A stretch of DNA of 64,000 nt, taken from NCBI GenBank assembly GCA_025056155.1, contig JANWWL010000007.1:62001-126000 (forward strand). The letters run 5' to 3'. Within the stretch, counting starts at the first letter, position 1; every line of letters begins with the position of its first letter. Both the position numbers and the translations under genes were made by a program. The notes below the pieces were generated by a model. That model made no database searches. It worked only from the letters and a program-made list of their open reading frames with translations, and had not been told where the DNA came from. Of this stretch, positions 8,426-16,644 are shown piece after piece. The stretch is from Sphingomonadaceae bacterium (GTDB lineage: Bacteria > Pseudomonadota > Alphaproteobacteria > Sphingomonadales > Sphingomonadaceae).

Positions 8426-8823
8426 TGCAGTACGACTGCGCGCTCGACCGGCAGGGCCTCATCGACCTGGCCATCCACCGCTATTTCGCCGCCGTCGACG
8501 CCAAGGACCTTGCTGGCACCTTGGCCTGTTTCCACCCCGAGGCGCTGTTCACGATCCAGACGAGCTTCACGCGGCATGCGGGCCTGCCCGCCATCGAGCG
8601 GATGTTCCGCGACTTCTTCGCGGCCTGGCAGACGATCGTGCACCGCGACTTCGTGCTGACGGTCGACGAAGCGCACGGCCGGATCGCTGCCGCCTTCGAA
8701 GCCGTGTTGACCGCACCCGACGGCCAGGTGACCCGCCTGTCCAACACCAACTTCTGGCGGGTCCGCGGCGAGAAGTTCCAGGAAGTCTACGTGTACATGA
8801 GCGGCGCGAACGTCCTCGTCTGA
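8425..8823 (+). CDS. SnoaL/NTF2-like protein 2 (tandem paralogue)
   Basis: A 132-residue protein built like its upstream neighbour: IHRYFAAVDAKDLAGTLACFHPEALFTI, then AIERMFRDFF, then EVYVYMSGANVLV. The conserved acidic and aromatic positions suggest a lined NTF2-fold pocket. The start overlaps the previous stop by one base, so the two are probably translated together and may form a heterodimer. The TonB receptor starts 24 bp downstream. Function unknown. Confidence 0.78.
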   Translation: MQYDCALDRQGLIDLAIHRYFAAVDAKDLAGTLACFHPEALFTIQTSFTRHAGLPAIERMFRDFFAAWQTIVHRDFVLTVDEAHGRIAAAFEAVLTAPDGQVTRLSNTNFWRVRGEKFQEVYVYMSGANVLV

Positions 8824-8847
8824 GGGGCGGCCGCCAGGGAGGTGGCG

Positions 8848-11361
8848 ATGGGCAGGATCGCGGGGCTGTTGGCCGGGGTGGCGCTGGCGGCCGGGGGGCC
8901 GACGGTGGCGCCCGCTGCGGCGTGGGCGCAGGCGCCGGTGGGGGCGGGCGAGGAGGCGGGTGACATCATCGTGACGGCGCGCCGGCGCGACGAGCGGCTG
9001 GCCGACGTGCCCGCCTCGGTGACCGTGATCACCGAAGACGTGCTGCGCCGCACGGGTGTTGAGTCGGCCGATGCCTTCCTGCAGCTGACCCCCGGGGTCA
9101 CGATCGTGACGGGCACCGCCGAGGCGGGCGACACCCAGATCAACATTCGCGGGATGAACGGCGCGCGCGACGCCGAAAGCTCGGTGGCGCTCGTCATCGA
9201 CGGGATCCTCAAGACGAACGTGGCCCAGCTCAACCAGCGGCAGGGCACGCTGACCCAGGTGGAGGTGCTCAAAGGTCCGCAGGGCGCCTACTATGGCCGC
9301 AACGCCGCGGCGGGCGCCATCGTGATGACCACGCGCAAGCCGGGGGAGCGGCTCGAAGGGTCGGCCCGCCTGGCCTACGGCGAGCAGGACACCCTGGAGG
9401 CAGCCGCCTATCTCGCGGGTCCGGTCACCGACCGGCTGGGCGTGCTGGTGTCGGGCTACTACCGCACCACCGACGGCTGGTGGCGCAATCGCTTCCTGGA
9501 CGCGAAGGTGGTCGACGACCAGGAGTTCTGGGCGATCGACGGGCGGGCGGTGTGGCGGCCGAGCGAGGCGACCGAAGTGGACGTGAAGGCCCGATTCGCC
9601 CAGCTGCGGGGTGCCAGCATCGCCTTCAACGCCGTGTTCCACTTGCCCAACTTCGCCGCCGCCAACCCGGCCTTCTATGCCGACGTCAACCGCCACCGCT
9701 TCGACTTCTACGGCAACATCCGGCCCACCAACGACCAGGAGACGGTCGAGATCTCGGGCAAGCTCGAGCATGACCTGGGCGGGGTGCGCTTGGTGGCCTG
9801 GGCTCTCTATTCCGACGTCCGCCAGGACTTCGTGGCCGACGGCACCTCGGCCGATTTCGCCCGGTTCATCCAGGCGGTCGACCCGCGCGTGCAGCCCGTG
9901 GTGAACGCGTGCTTCGCCACCACCGCGCGCCTGACGGGCTATCCGTTGAACCCGCCCGCCTTCATCGGCCGGATCCCCGTGCCGTTCATCTTCGCGCCCG
10001 CCAACGGCTCCACCTTCGGGCCCTATTCGCCGACCACCTGCGACGGCACGCAATACCAGCGCCGCAACCAGTGGGACGCCTCGACCGAATGGCGGCTCGT
10101 CTCCGACGGCGAAGGGCCCTTGAGCTGGCAGGCGGGCTTTTACTATCTCCACATCGATCGGACGGTGGCCATCAACCTCGCCGGGGAATCGGGGCAGGGC
10201 GTCATCAAGGCGATCTACAACCCGCCGAGCTCGGTGAATCCCACCTCGCAGCTGCTGGCCGACAACTTCAAGACCAACGTCTACGCCGTCTTCGGCGGGG
10301 CGGACTATGACGTGACAGCGGAATTCACCGCGGGGCTGGCGCTGCGCTACGACGTCGAGCGGCGGAAGGCCTTCAGCCTGGTACCCGACGTGCGCGACCC
10401 CTTCACCGGCGGGCCCATCAATCCCGGCCAGGCGTTCGGACCGCTGACCGACAAGGCCGCCACCTATCGCCAGCTGCAGCCCAAGGTCACCGTCTCCTGG
10501 CGGCCGGACCCCCGCCTCAACGCGTACGCGAACTGGGGCATCGGCTTCAAGTCGGGCGGGTTCAACAACCAGGGCTCGGCCACGATCGTCGACCAGAATT
10601 TCCGCCAGTTCATCGGCGCCCAAGTTTTCGTGCGCGACGACTATGACAAGGAGAGAAGCTTGGCCTTCGAGGCGGGCCTAAAGGGGGCCCTGCTGGGCGG
10701 GCGGCTGCGCTATGACGTGGCGGGTTACCTGACCGACGTGACCGACATGCAGTTCTTCGAATTCTTCGTCGGGCCCTTCGGCCTGCTGCGCGTCGTCTCG
10801 AACATCGACAAGGTGCGCCTGTCGGGCGCCGAGGTGAACCTGGCGGGCGACGTCCTGCCGGGCGTCACCCTCTATGGTGCGGTGAACGTGACCGACAGCC
10901 GGATCCGCGCCAACTCCTCCCGGCCCGACACGGTGGGGAACAAAAGCCCCTACACGGCCGACTACACGGTCAACTTGGGCGGGCAGGCGAGCCTGCCGCT
11001 CGACGACGGCCTGCGGCTGACCGGGCGGGTCGACTGGCGCTACACCGGGCCCACCTGGTTCCACACGGTCCAAGCGCAGGAGAAGCCCACGCTGTTCTCC
11101 GGTCTCCTGCCCGGATCGGCCCTGCAACTGCCGGGCTTCGTGGGCAACGCCGAATATTCCGTGTCGCGCCGCGAAGCCTTCGGCGTCCTCAACCTCAGGG
11201 TCGGCCTCGAGACCGATCGCTGGTCGCTGGCCGCCTTCGCCGAGAACCTGCTCGACCGGCGCTACCTGGCCGAGGTCATCCCGGCGGTGGAGTTCGGGGG
11301 GTCGTTCGTGTCTCCGGGCGCGCGGCGCCTGGTGGGGGTCGAGGCGGGCTTGCGGTTCTGA
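8848..11361 (+). CDS. TonB-dependent outer-membrane receptor 1
   Basis: An 837-residue outer-membrane active transporter. It has a signal peptide (GLLAGVALAAGG...AWA), a plug domain opening DIIVTARRRDERLADVPASVTVIT, the plug motifs VEVLKGPQGAYYGRNAAAGAIVM, a long beta-barrel and a C-terminal Phe (EAGLRF) as expected for Bam insertion. The ATG at 8848 was preferred to the GTG two codons earlier because GGGAGG lies upstream at normal spacing. The sequence style (IIVTARRR, ERLADVP) is that of the broad-specificity receptors common in sphingomonads and relatives, not of a typed siderophore receptor. Its place as last gene of the GntR-flanked operon suggests it imports the substrate of that pathway. 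Confidence 0.93.
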   Translation: MGRIAGLLAGVALAAGGPTVAPAAAWAQAPVGAGEEAGDIIVTARRRDERLADVPASVTVITEDVLRRTGVESADAFLQLTPGVTIVTGTAEAGDTQINIRGMNGARDAESSVALVIDGILKTNVAQLNQRQGTLTQVEVLKGPQGAYYGRNAAAGAIVMTTRKPGERLEGSARLAYGEQDTLEAAAYLAGPVTDRLGVLVSGYYRTTDGWWRNRFLDAKVVDDQEFWAIDGRAVWRPSEATEVDVKARFAQLRGASIAFNAVFHLPNFAAANPAFYADVNRHRFDFYGNIRPTNDQETVEISGKLEHDLGGVRLVAWALYSDVRQDFVADGTSADFARFIQAVDPRVQPVVNACFATTARLTGYPLNPPAFIGRIPVPFIFAPANGSTFGPYSPTTCDGTQYQRRNQWDASTEWRLVSDGEGPLSWQAGFYYLHIDRTVAINLAGESGQGVIKAIYNPPSSVNPTSQLLADNFKTNVYAVFGGADYDVTAEFTAGLALRYDVERRKAFSLVPDVRDPFTGGPINPGQAFGPLTDKAATYRQLQPKVTVSWRPDPRLNAYANWGIGFKSGGFNNQGSATIVDQNFRQFIGAQVFVRDDYDKERSLAFEAGLKGALLGGRLRYDVAGYLTDVTDMQFFEFFVGPFGLLRVVSNIDKVRLSGAEVNLAGDVLPGVTLYGAVNVTDSRIRANSSRPDTVGNKSPYTADYTVNLGGQASLPLDDGLRLTGRVDWRYTGPTWFHTVQAQEKPTLFSGLLPGSALQLPGFVGNAEYSVSRREAFGVLNLRVGLETDRWSLAAFAENLLDRRYLAEVIPAVEFGGSFVSPGARRLVGVEAGLRF

Positions 11362-11472
11362 CCGCCGGGTCACCCCGCCCGAGGATCCCGGCGTCGCGGG
11401 GCGAGGCTTGCCACCCGAGGTTGCACCCCTATCCCCCGCCGCGTGATTGCAGCGTCCATAGGCGGTGGCGGG

Positions 11473-11491
11473 TTGTCCGCTGGGTGGACAA
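11473..11491. promoter_or_regulatory. Inverted-repeat regulatory motif, site 1 (TTGTCC-N7-GGACAA)
   Basis: TTGTCCGCTGGGTGGACAA is an almost perfect 8-3-8 inverted repeat in the 179-bp gap before the MFS/methyltransferase operon. It is the most symmetric of a set of related sites whose core is TCCGC(A/T)GGG(C/T)GGA. The likely binder is the IclR protein at 24602, by position and family; this is inference. Confidence 0.62.
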
Positions 11492-11540
11492 TCCCGCAAC
11501 CGGCGGCCGCCCGAACGAGTCCTCGTGCTGAGGAGATGGG

Positions 11541-12914
11541 ATGACGGCCGCACCGGTCGCCCCACCGCTCCCCACGACGGGCCTGCCGCCCGCGGCGGGA
11601 GCGGCCATTCCGCTCAGCGTTCGGCTGGGCTGGGCCACCGGCTCGCTGGGGACGGTCACCGTCCTCACCACCACGTCGATGATCTTCCTGTTCTACATGA
11701 CGACGGTGCTGGGGATGGCGGCCGCCCTGGCCGGGGCGCTGCTGTTCGCCGCCAAGGCGTTCGACGCTGCCATCGCCCCCGCCATGGGCCGATGGTCGGA
11801 CCGGGCGGCCACCCGCTGGGGCCGCCGGCGCCCCTTCCTGCTCGCGGGTGCGCTCGTGTCGGGGCTGGCCTTCCTGCTGCTGTTCACCCCGCCCGTGCTC
11901 TCCGGGCCGGCGCTCGTGGCGTGGATGCTGGCGGGCCTGATGCTGCTGGCCTTGGGCTACACGCTGTTCAACGTGCCCTACCTCGCCATGCCGGCCGAGA
12001 TGACCGAGTCGCCCCAGGAACGCACGGCGCTGCTGTCGTTCCGCGTGGCGTTCGTGGCGGTGGGCGGGGCGGTGGTGGGCTTCGCCCCGCGGATTGCGGC
12101 CGGCCTGGGCGGCGACCGCGCCGCCTGGGCCGCGACGGGCGCGCTGTTGGGAGCCTTCGCGGCGGTGGCCATGGGGGTCGCGTTCCTGGCCACGGCGGGC
12201 GCCCGGGCGACCGCCGGCCCGCCGACGCGTTCGGCCGAGCGGCTTTCCGCCGTGCTCGCCAACCGGCCGTTCCTGCGGCTGCTCCTGGCCAAGATCCTCC
12301 AGCTCGTGGGGCTCGCCTCGCTCCAGGCCTCGGTGCTGTTCCTCGTCGTCCAGGTGCTGGGCCTGTCGGAAGGGGTGGTGGGCGTCTACGTCGCCCTGTC
12401 GACCGTGGCGATGCTGGCCTCGATGCCGCTCTGGGTGGCGCTCGGGCGGCGGCTGCCCAAGGCCCGCCTATTGGTGCTGGCCTGTCTGGGTTACGCGGCG
12501 GTCAAGCTGTCGTTCCTGCTTGCCGGGCCGGGCGAACCGGAGGGGCTCGTCCTCGTGCGGGGGGCCTTGGGAGGGCTCTTCTCGGGCGGGGTGCTCCTCA
12601 TGGGCCAGTCGTTGCTGCCCGATGCCATCGACTGGGACTGTCGCCGCACCGGCATCCGGCGCGAGGGCCTTTATGCCGGGGCCTACAGCCTCGTGGAGAA
12701 GGCCTCGATGGCGCTCGGACCGCTCGTCGTCGGGTCGCTCTTGCAGGCCTCGGGCTTCGATCCGGCCGCCGCCCGAGCGGGCGAGGTGCCGGCCGGCACG
12801 ATGGGGGTCTACCTCGGGGCGGCGGTGCTGCCGGCGCTGCTCTATGGCCTGAGCGCCTTGCCGCTGCTCCGCTTCCGGCTGGACGAGCCCGCAACCCCCG
12901 CACGAGGAGGCTGA
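11541..12914 (+). CDS. MFS transporter, GPH (MelB-like) cation symporter family
   Basis: A 457-residue inner-membrane transporter with about 12 hydrophobic segments. GPH-family marks are AMGRWSDRAATRWGRRRPFLL in the first cytoplasmic loop, YTLFNVPYLAMPAEM in mid-sequence and LPDAIDWDCRRTGIRREGLYAG in the second half. GPH carriers couple solutes, often glycosides, to Na+ or H+; substrate unknown here. It heads an operon with a methyltransferase, its small partner and a secreted hydrolase, 49 bp after the end of an inverted-repeat operator-like site. Confidence 0.88.
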   Translation: MTAAPVAPPLPTTGLPPAAGAAIPLSVRLGWATGSLGTVTVLTTTSMIFLFYMTTVLGMAAALAGALLFAAKAFDAAIAPAMGRWSDRAATRWGRRRPFLLAGALVSGLAFLLLFTPPVLSGPALVAWMLAGLMLLALGYTLFNVPYLAMPAEMTESPQERTALLSFRVAFVAVGGAVVGFAPRIAAGLGGDRAAWAATGALLGAFAAVAMGVAFLATAGARATAGPPTRSAERLSAVLANRPFLRLLLAKILQLVGLASLQASVLFLVVQVLGLSEGVVGVYVALSTVAMLASMPLWVALGRRLPKARLLVLACLGYAAVKLSFLLAGPGEPEGLVLVRGALGGLFSGGVLLMGQSLLPDAIDWDCRRTGIRREGLYAGAYSLVEKASMALGPLVVGSLLQASGFDPAAARAGEVPAGTMGVYLGAAVLPALLYGLSALPLLRFRLDEPATPARGG

Positions 12915-12916
12915 GG

Positions 12917-13972
12917 ATGGAATTTCGGCTGCGTCAGCGCGGTCGTGCCGAGATGGAGTTCCTGGTGGATCTGGCGCTGGCCGCCCGGCCGCTCGAGGCG
13001 CGCTGGCGGGCCGAAATCGAAGACGCAGGGCTCACGGCCGACGCGCTGCCCGAGGACCTCGACGCCCGGCACGCCGTGGTGGAGCGGGCGCTTGCCCGCT
13101 CGGATGCGTTTGCCACGGCCGCGCTCGTAGGCGATTTCGCAAGCGTCGAACACGGCCGCGCGGCGCAGGCGGCCTTCGACGAGGTAGCCGACGCGCTTCG
13201 GCCGCGGCTGGCCGAACTCGAAGCGCAGGGCCCGGCCACCCTCGAGGCCAATCCCCAGCTGGTGCCCCCCGCTTACTGGGACGGCGTGTGGTTCCACCGC
13301 ACCACCGGCGGCTGGAACGGCCACCCAGAGATGGGGTTCATCCACGGCGAGCTCATCCACCGCCACTATGTGGCGCGCACCTTCCCCGGCGACATCTTCG
13401 CCCAGCGGGCGCGGGTGCTGTCGCGGTTGCCCCAGGCCGCCCGCGCCAAGGTGCGCACGGTCTGCGAGCTCGGCACCTCCTCGGGCCACTACACGGTTGC
13501 CCTGCAGCGCACCCTGCCCGATGCGCACATCACTGGGGTGGAACTGTCGCTGCCCATGCTGCGCCAGGCGCAGCGGGTGGCCAACGCCCATGGCTGGCCG
13601 TGGCGCCTGGTGCAGGGCCCGGCGGAGGCGACCGGCCTGCCCGGCAACAGCTTCGACCTCGTGACGTCGTACATCCTGCTGCACGAACTGCCGGCCGAAG
13701 CGGCCAACGCGGTGTGGCGCGAAGCCTATCGCCTGTGCCGGCCGGGGGGCTGGGTGTTGATGGCCGACGTAACCCCCTATCGCGCCCTGGACCGGTTGGC
13801 CGCGTGGCGCGCGGACTGGCTGGCCCGGCGCGGGGGAGAGCCGTGGTGGCGGGAGTCGGCCAGTATGGATCACGCCGAGGCGGCGCGGCAGGCGGGCTTC
13901 GTCGACGTGACGGAGGGCGGCCTCGACGGGGCGCCTTATCCCTGGGTGACCCTGGGGCGGAAGCCGCGCTAG
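12917..13972 (+). CDS. SAM-dependent methyltransferase 1 with N-terminal extension (paralogue set)
   Basis: A 351-residue class I methyltransferase. Residues from about 175 onward form the Rossmann domain: motif I VCELGTSSGHYTVAL, acidic end TGVELS, FDLVTSYILLHELP and the CRPGGWVLMADV strand. The first ~170 residues are a separate domain without a known name; it contains FHRTTGGWNGHPEMGF, which lines up with the H-x3-GG(Y/W) element of the other two paralogues. GAGGAGG precedes the ATG, 2 nt after the MFS gene. A 101-residue helical partner gene starts 3 nt downstream. It is the most divergent of the three methyltransferases in this window. Substrate unknown. Confidence 0.85.
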   Translation: MEFRLRQRGRAEMEFLVDLALAARPLEARWRAEIEDAGLTADALPEDLDARHAVVERALARSDAFATAALVGDFASVEHGRAAQAAFDEVADALRPRLAELEAQGPATLEANPQLVPPAYWDGVWFHRTTGGWNGHPEMGFIHGELIHRHYVARTFPGDIFAQRARVLSRLPQAARAKVRTVCELGTSSGHYTVALQRTLPDAHITGVELSLPMLRQAQRVANAHGWPWRLVQGPAEATGLPGNSFDLVTSYILLHELPAEAANAVWREAYRLCRPGGWVLMADVTPYRALDRLAAWRADWLARRGGEPWWRESASMDHAEAARQAGFVDVTEGGLDGAPYPWVTLGRKPR

Positions 13973-13975
13973 GCG

Positions 13976-14281
13976 ATGGCTGCGCCTTCCGAGCCGGATC
14001 CGAGGGCCGCCTCGCGGGCGGCGTCGGCCGGCCCGTCCCTCCACCCGGGCCAGCTCGACCATCTGGGCAAGGCCCTGCTGCATCTGGCCCGCGAACTGTG
14101 GGTGGTGCGCGACCGGCTGGCGGTGCTGGAGGCGGTGCTGGAGGAACGCGGCATCCCAGTGACTCAGGCGATCCAGGACTTCCAGCCGTCGGGCGAGATT
14201 GGCGAGCGGCTGGCCCGGGAACGCGCGCGCTTCACTCGCGCGCTCGTCGCCATCCTGGCGCCGGAGGATCCCGCGGCGTGA
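13976..14281 (+). CDS. Small helical partner protein 1, paired with methyltransferase
   Basis: A 101-residue protein of no family I recognise. It is homologous by eye to the small proteins at 20474 and 33385: each has a P-x-(L/F)-(H/Y) start, then a helix of the form LARELWVVRDRLAVLE, a short linker and a second charged helix ending near RFTRALVAIL. No membrane segment or signal peptide. In each case the gene directly follows a methyltransferase of one paralogue set, so a regulatory or stabilising subunit of that enzyme is the simplest idea. Its stop overlaps the GTG of the following hydrolase. Confidence 0.75.
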   Translation: MAAPSEPDPRAASRAASAGPSLHPGQLDHLGKALLHLARELWVVRDRLAVLEAVLEERGIPVTQAIQDFQPSGEIGERLARERARFTRALVAILAPEDPAA

Positions 14282-15486
14282 GGGGAGCGCTCCGCGGGGC
14301 GGCCGTCGCGCTTGGCGTCGCGTGGGGGGCAACGACCGTCGCGCAGCCGACGCCTGAGGAAGCGGCCATCGTGCAGGCCCGGGCGGCCGCACTGCCGCTC
14401 GAGCGCGGAGTCGAGGCCGTCGAGCTCTACCAGCCGGCCGAGACGGTGCGCGGGGCGGGCCCCACGGTCACCCCGCTGCCCACCGCCGAACCCCGGCGCG
14501 CCGGCATCGACCCTGAGGCGCTGGCCGAGGCCGTCCGTCTGGCCGAGCGCCATCGCAGCCACGCGCTGTTGGTGGCCCGCCACGGCCGGCTGGTGCTGGA
14601 ACGCTACTGGAACGGCTTCGATCGCCAGTCGCGCTTTTCGACCGCCTCGATGCACAAGGGCGTGCTGTCGTTGCTCGTCGGCGTGGCGGTCGGCGAAGGA
14701 CGGCTGGCCGAGGACGATCCCCTGGCCCGCTACCTGCCCGAATGGCGAAGGGACCCCAGGGGCCGCGTGCGCATCGCGCACCTGCTCGACATGGCGTCCG
14801 GGTTGGCCTGGCCGCCCGACGCGCCCAGGCCGCCGTCGCCCACCTCTCCCAACCTCCGCCTGATGTTCGCCCCCGACATCCGCAAGGTGGCCCTGGAGGT
14901 GCCGAAGGCGGCCGAGCCGGGGACGGTCTTCGCCTATTCGAACACCGATTCGCAGTTGCTGGCCGAAGCGCTGCAGTCGGCACTTGCCGTCCGTTACGCC
15001 CGCTTCCTGTCCGAGCGGATCTGGCGACCCATCGGGGCGGCCGACGCCACGCTGTTCCTCGACCGGCCGGGCGGTTCGGTGCACGGCTTATGTTGCCTGC
15101 AGGCCGCCCCCATGGACTGGGTGCGCCTGGGGGAACTGGTGCGGCGGAAGGGCCGCTGGGCCGGCCGGCAGCTGGTGCCGGCGTCGTGGATCGACAGGCT
15201 CGCGCGTCCGTCGGCGCTCAACCCCAATTTCTCGCGCCAGTGGTGGCGGGGCCACCCCCATGCGCCGCAGCGTCGTTACGGGCCCGCCATCGCGCTGACG
15301 GTGCCGGCCGCCGAGCCGTTCCTGGCCGCCGACGTCCTGTTCCTCGACGGTTCGGGCGGACAGCGGCTGTACGTCATCCCCTCGGCCGGCCTTGTCATCG
15401 TGCGGATCGGTGCCGTGGCGCTCGATTGGGACGACAGCCAATTACCCAACATCCTGCTCCGCGGCCTGCAGCCCGCCCGCGGCTGA
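14278..15486 (+). CDS. Secreted serine hydrolase 1, class C beta-lactamase-like (SxxK) fold
   Basis: A 402-residue hydrolase. The GTG start overlaps the previous stop (GTGA) and opens a signal peptide (ALRGAAVALGVAWGATTVAQ). The fold is that of class C beta-lactamases and esterases: SxxK as SMHK in STASMHKGVLSLLVGVA, YxN as YSN in FAYSNTDSQLL, and the DPLARYLPEW segment. Real beta-lactam activity is unlikely; the fold also gives esterases, D-amino peptidases and 6-aminohexanoate-dimer hydrolases. The conserved GLCCLQAAPMDWVRLGEL also occurs in the second such enzyme at 22174. Convergent with the monooxygenase downstream, overlapping it by 45 bp. Confidence 0.85.
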   Translation: MRGALRGAAVALGVAWGATTVAQPTPEEAAIVQARAAALPLERGVEAVELYQPAETVRGAGPTVTPLPTAEPRRAGIDPEALAEAVRLAERHRSHALLVARHGRLVLERYWNGFDRQSRFSTASMHKGVLSLLVGVAVGEGRLAEDDPLARYLPEWRRDPRGRVRIAHLLDMASGLAWPPDAPRPPSPTSPNLRLMFAPDIRKVALEVPKAAEPGTVFAYSNTDSQLLAEALQSALAVRYARFLSERIWRPIGAADATLFLDRPGGSVHGLCCLQAAPMDWVRLGELVRRKGRWAGRQLVPASWIDRLARPSALNPNFSRQWWRGHPHAPQRRYGPAIALTVPAAEPFLAADVLFLDGSGGQRLYVIPSAGLVIVRIGAVALDWDDSQLPNILLRGLQPARG

Positions 15487-16644
15487 GGCAAGCCGTTCCA
15501 ACGGCACGCGCACGACGTCGCGGTCGAACAGGCCGAGCTCCTCCTCGTTGCGCAGCGGCCCTCGGCGGAGCGCCGCCGGATCCTCGCCCTGGAACGTGCG
15601 GCCCAGAAGGCGCGCGTGCCGCTGCACCAGCGCCGAATGCGGCCGGCAGGCGCGTTCATAGAGGGCGAGCGCCCGGTCCATCGGGTGGGCGGCCAGGGCC
15701 CGGGCCAGCACCATCGCATCCTCGATGGCCGTGGCCGCCCCTTGGCCAAGGAACGGCAGCATCGGATGGGCGGCATCCCCCAGGAGCGTCACCCGACCCA
15801 CGACCCAGCCCGACAGCGGCTCGCGCGCGAAGAGCGCCCACTTGAAGAGCGCGCCTTGAGGCGTGGCCTCGATGAGGGCGCGCACGGCCGGGCACGCGTC
15901 GCCCAGGTGGGCGAGGAGCTCGTCGGCATCCGACGGGATCGACCAGCTCTCCTCGCGCCAGGCGTCGGTCGCCACGAACACGGCGTAGTTCTGCACCACC
16001 CCGCCCCGCAGCGGATAGCGCAGCACCAGGCGGCCGGTCCCCACCCAGATGCCGGGCGGCTCGGCCGCCACCGCGGCCGGCAGGCGGGCCGTGGGCACGA
16101 GCCCGCGCCAGGCGACCTGCCCCGTGAACTGCGGCGGCTCGGCGGCGAACAGCCGCTGCCGCACGACCGACCGCACGCCATCCGCCCCCACCACCAGGTC
16201 GGCGCCTGCGTGGGTGCCGTCGGCGAAGGTCATCCGGCCGTCGGGTGTCACGTCGACCAGCCGATGGCCGAGCTGCAGGGCGCCCGGCGCGGCCCGGGCC
16301 AGCGCCTCGACCAGCAGGCCGTGCAGGTCGGCCCGATGCAGGTGGCGATAGGGGGCGCCGTGGCGTTCCTCGAGGTCGGCGTCGCGGGCGAGCGTGCGGA
16401 TCGTCGCCCCGGTGGCGAGGTCGCGGATGTGCTGGGTGCCCGGGCGCACGCCCAAGGCGCGCAGAGCCGCGCCCAGCCCCAGATGGTCGAGCACGCGCCC
16501 GGCGTTGGGCGGAACCGTCAGGCCCGCCCCCACCTCGGCCAGGCGCTCGGCCTGCTCGAACAGCCGAACCGGGATCCCCTGCCGCGCCAGCGCCAGCGCG
16601 GCGGTGAGCCCGCCGATCCCGGCGCCGACGACGGCGACCGTCAT
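15442..16644 (-). CDS. FAD-dependent aromatic monooxygenase, salicylate-hydroxylase-like
   Basis: A 400-residue single-component flavin monooxygenase. It has the Rossmann FAD site VAVVGAGIGGLTAALALARQG, the DG motif LVVGADGVRSVVRQ and the second FAD motif VTLLGDAAHPMLPFLGQGAATAIEDA. These enzymes use NAD(P)H and O2 to hydroxylate aromatic acids. The ATG overlaps the stop of the upstream MFS gene (ATGA), so transporter and hydroxylase form a two-gene operon divergent from the FAD dehydrogenase. The tail overlaps the convergent hydrolase by 45 bp. Substrate not deducible. Confidence 0.9.
   Translation of the reverse strand: MTVAVVGAGIGGLTAALALARQGIPVRLFEQAERLAEVGAGLTVPPNAGRVLDHLGLGAALRALGVRPGTQHIRDLATGATIRTLARDADLEERHGAPYRHLHRADLHGLLVEALARAAPGALQLGHRLVDVTPDGRMTFADGTHAGADLVVGADGVRSVVRQRLFAAEPPQFTGQVAWRGLVPTARLPAAVAAEPPGIWVGTGRLVLRYPLRGGVVQNYAVFVATDAWREESWSIPSDADELLAHLGDACPAVRALIEATPQGALFKWALFAREPLSGWVVGRVTLLGDAAHPMLPFLGQGAATAIEDAMVLARALAAHPMDRALALYERACRPHSALVQRHARLLGRTFQGEDPAALRRGPLRNEEELGLFDRDVVRVPLERLASAAGGLQAAEQDVG

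Noticed and set aside
8383-10623. 746-residue minus-strand ORF across SnoaL 2 and TonB receptor 1
   Set aside because: Shadow frame; the plus strand has a signal peptide, plug motifs and terminal Phe.
14278-15486. Antibiotic-resistance beta-lactamase
   Set aside because: The protein has SxxK and YSN, but overall it resembles esterase/amidase members of the fold, and its operon gives no resistance context.
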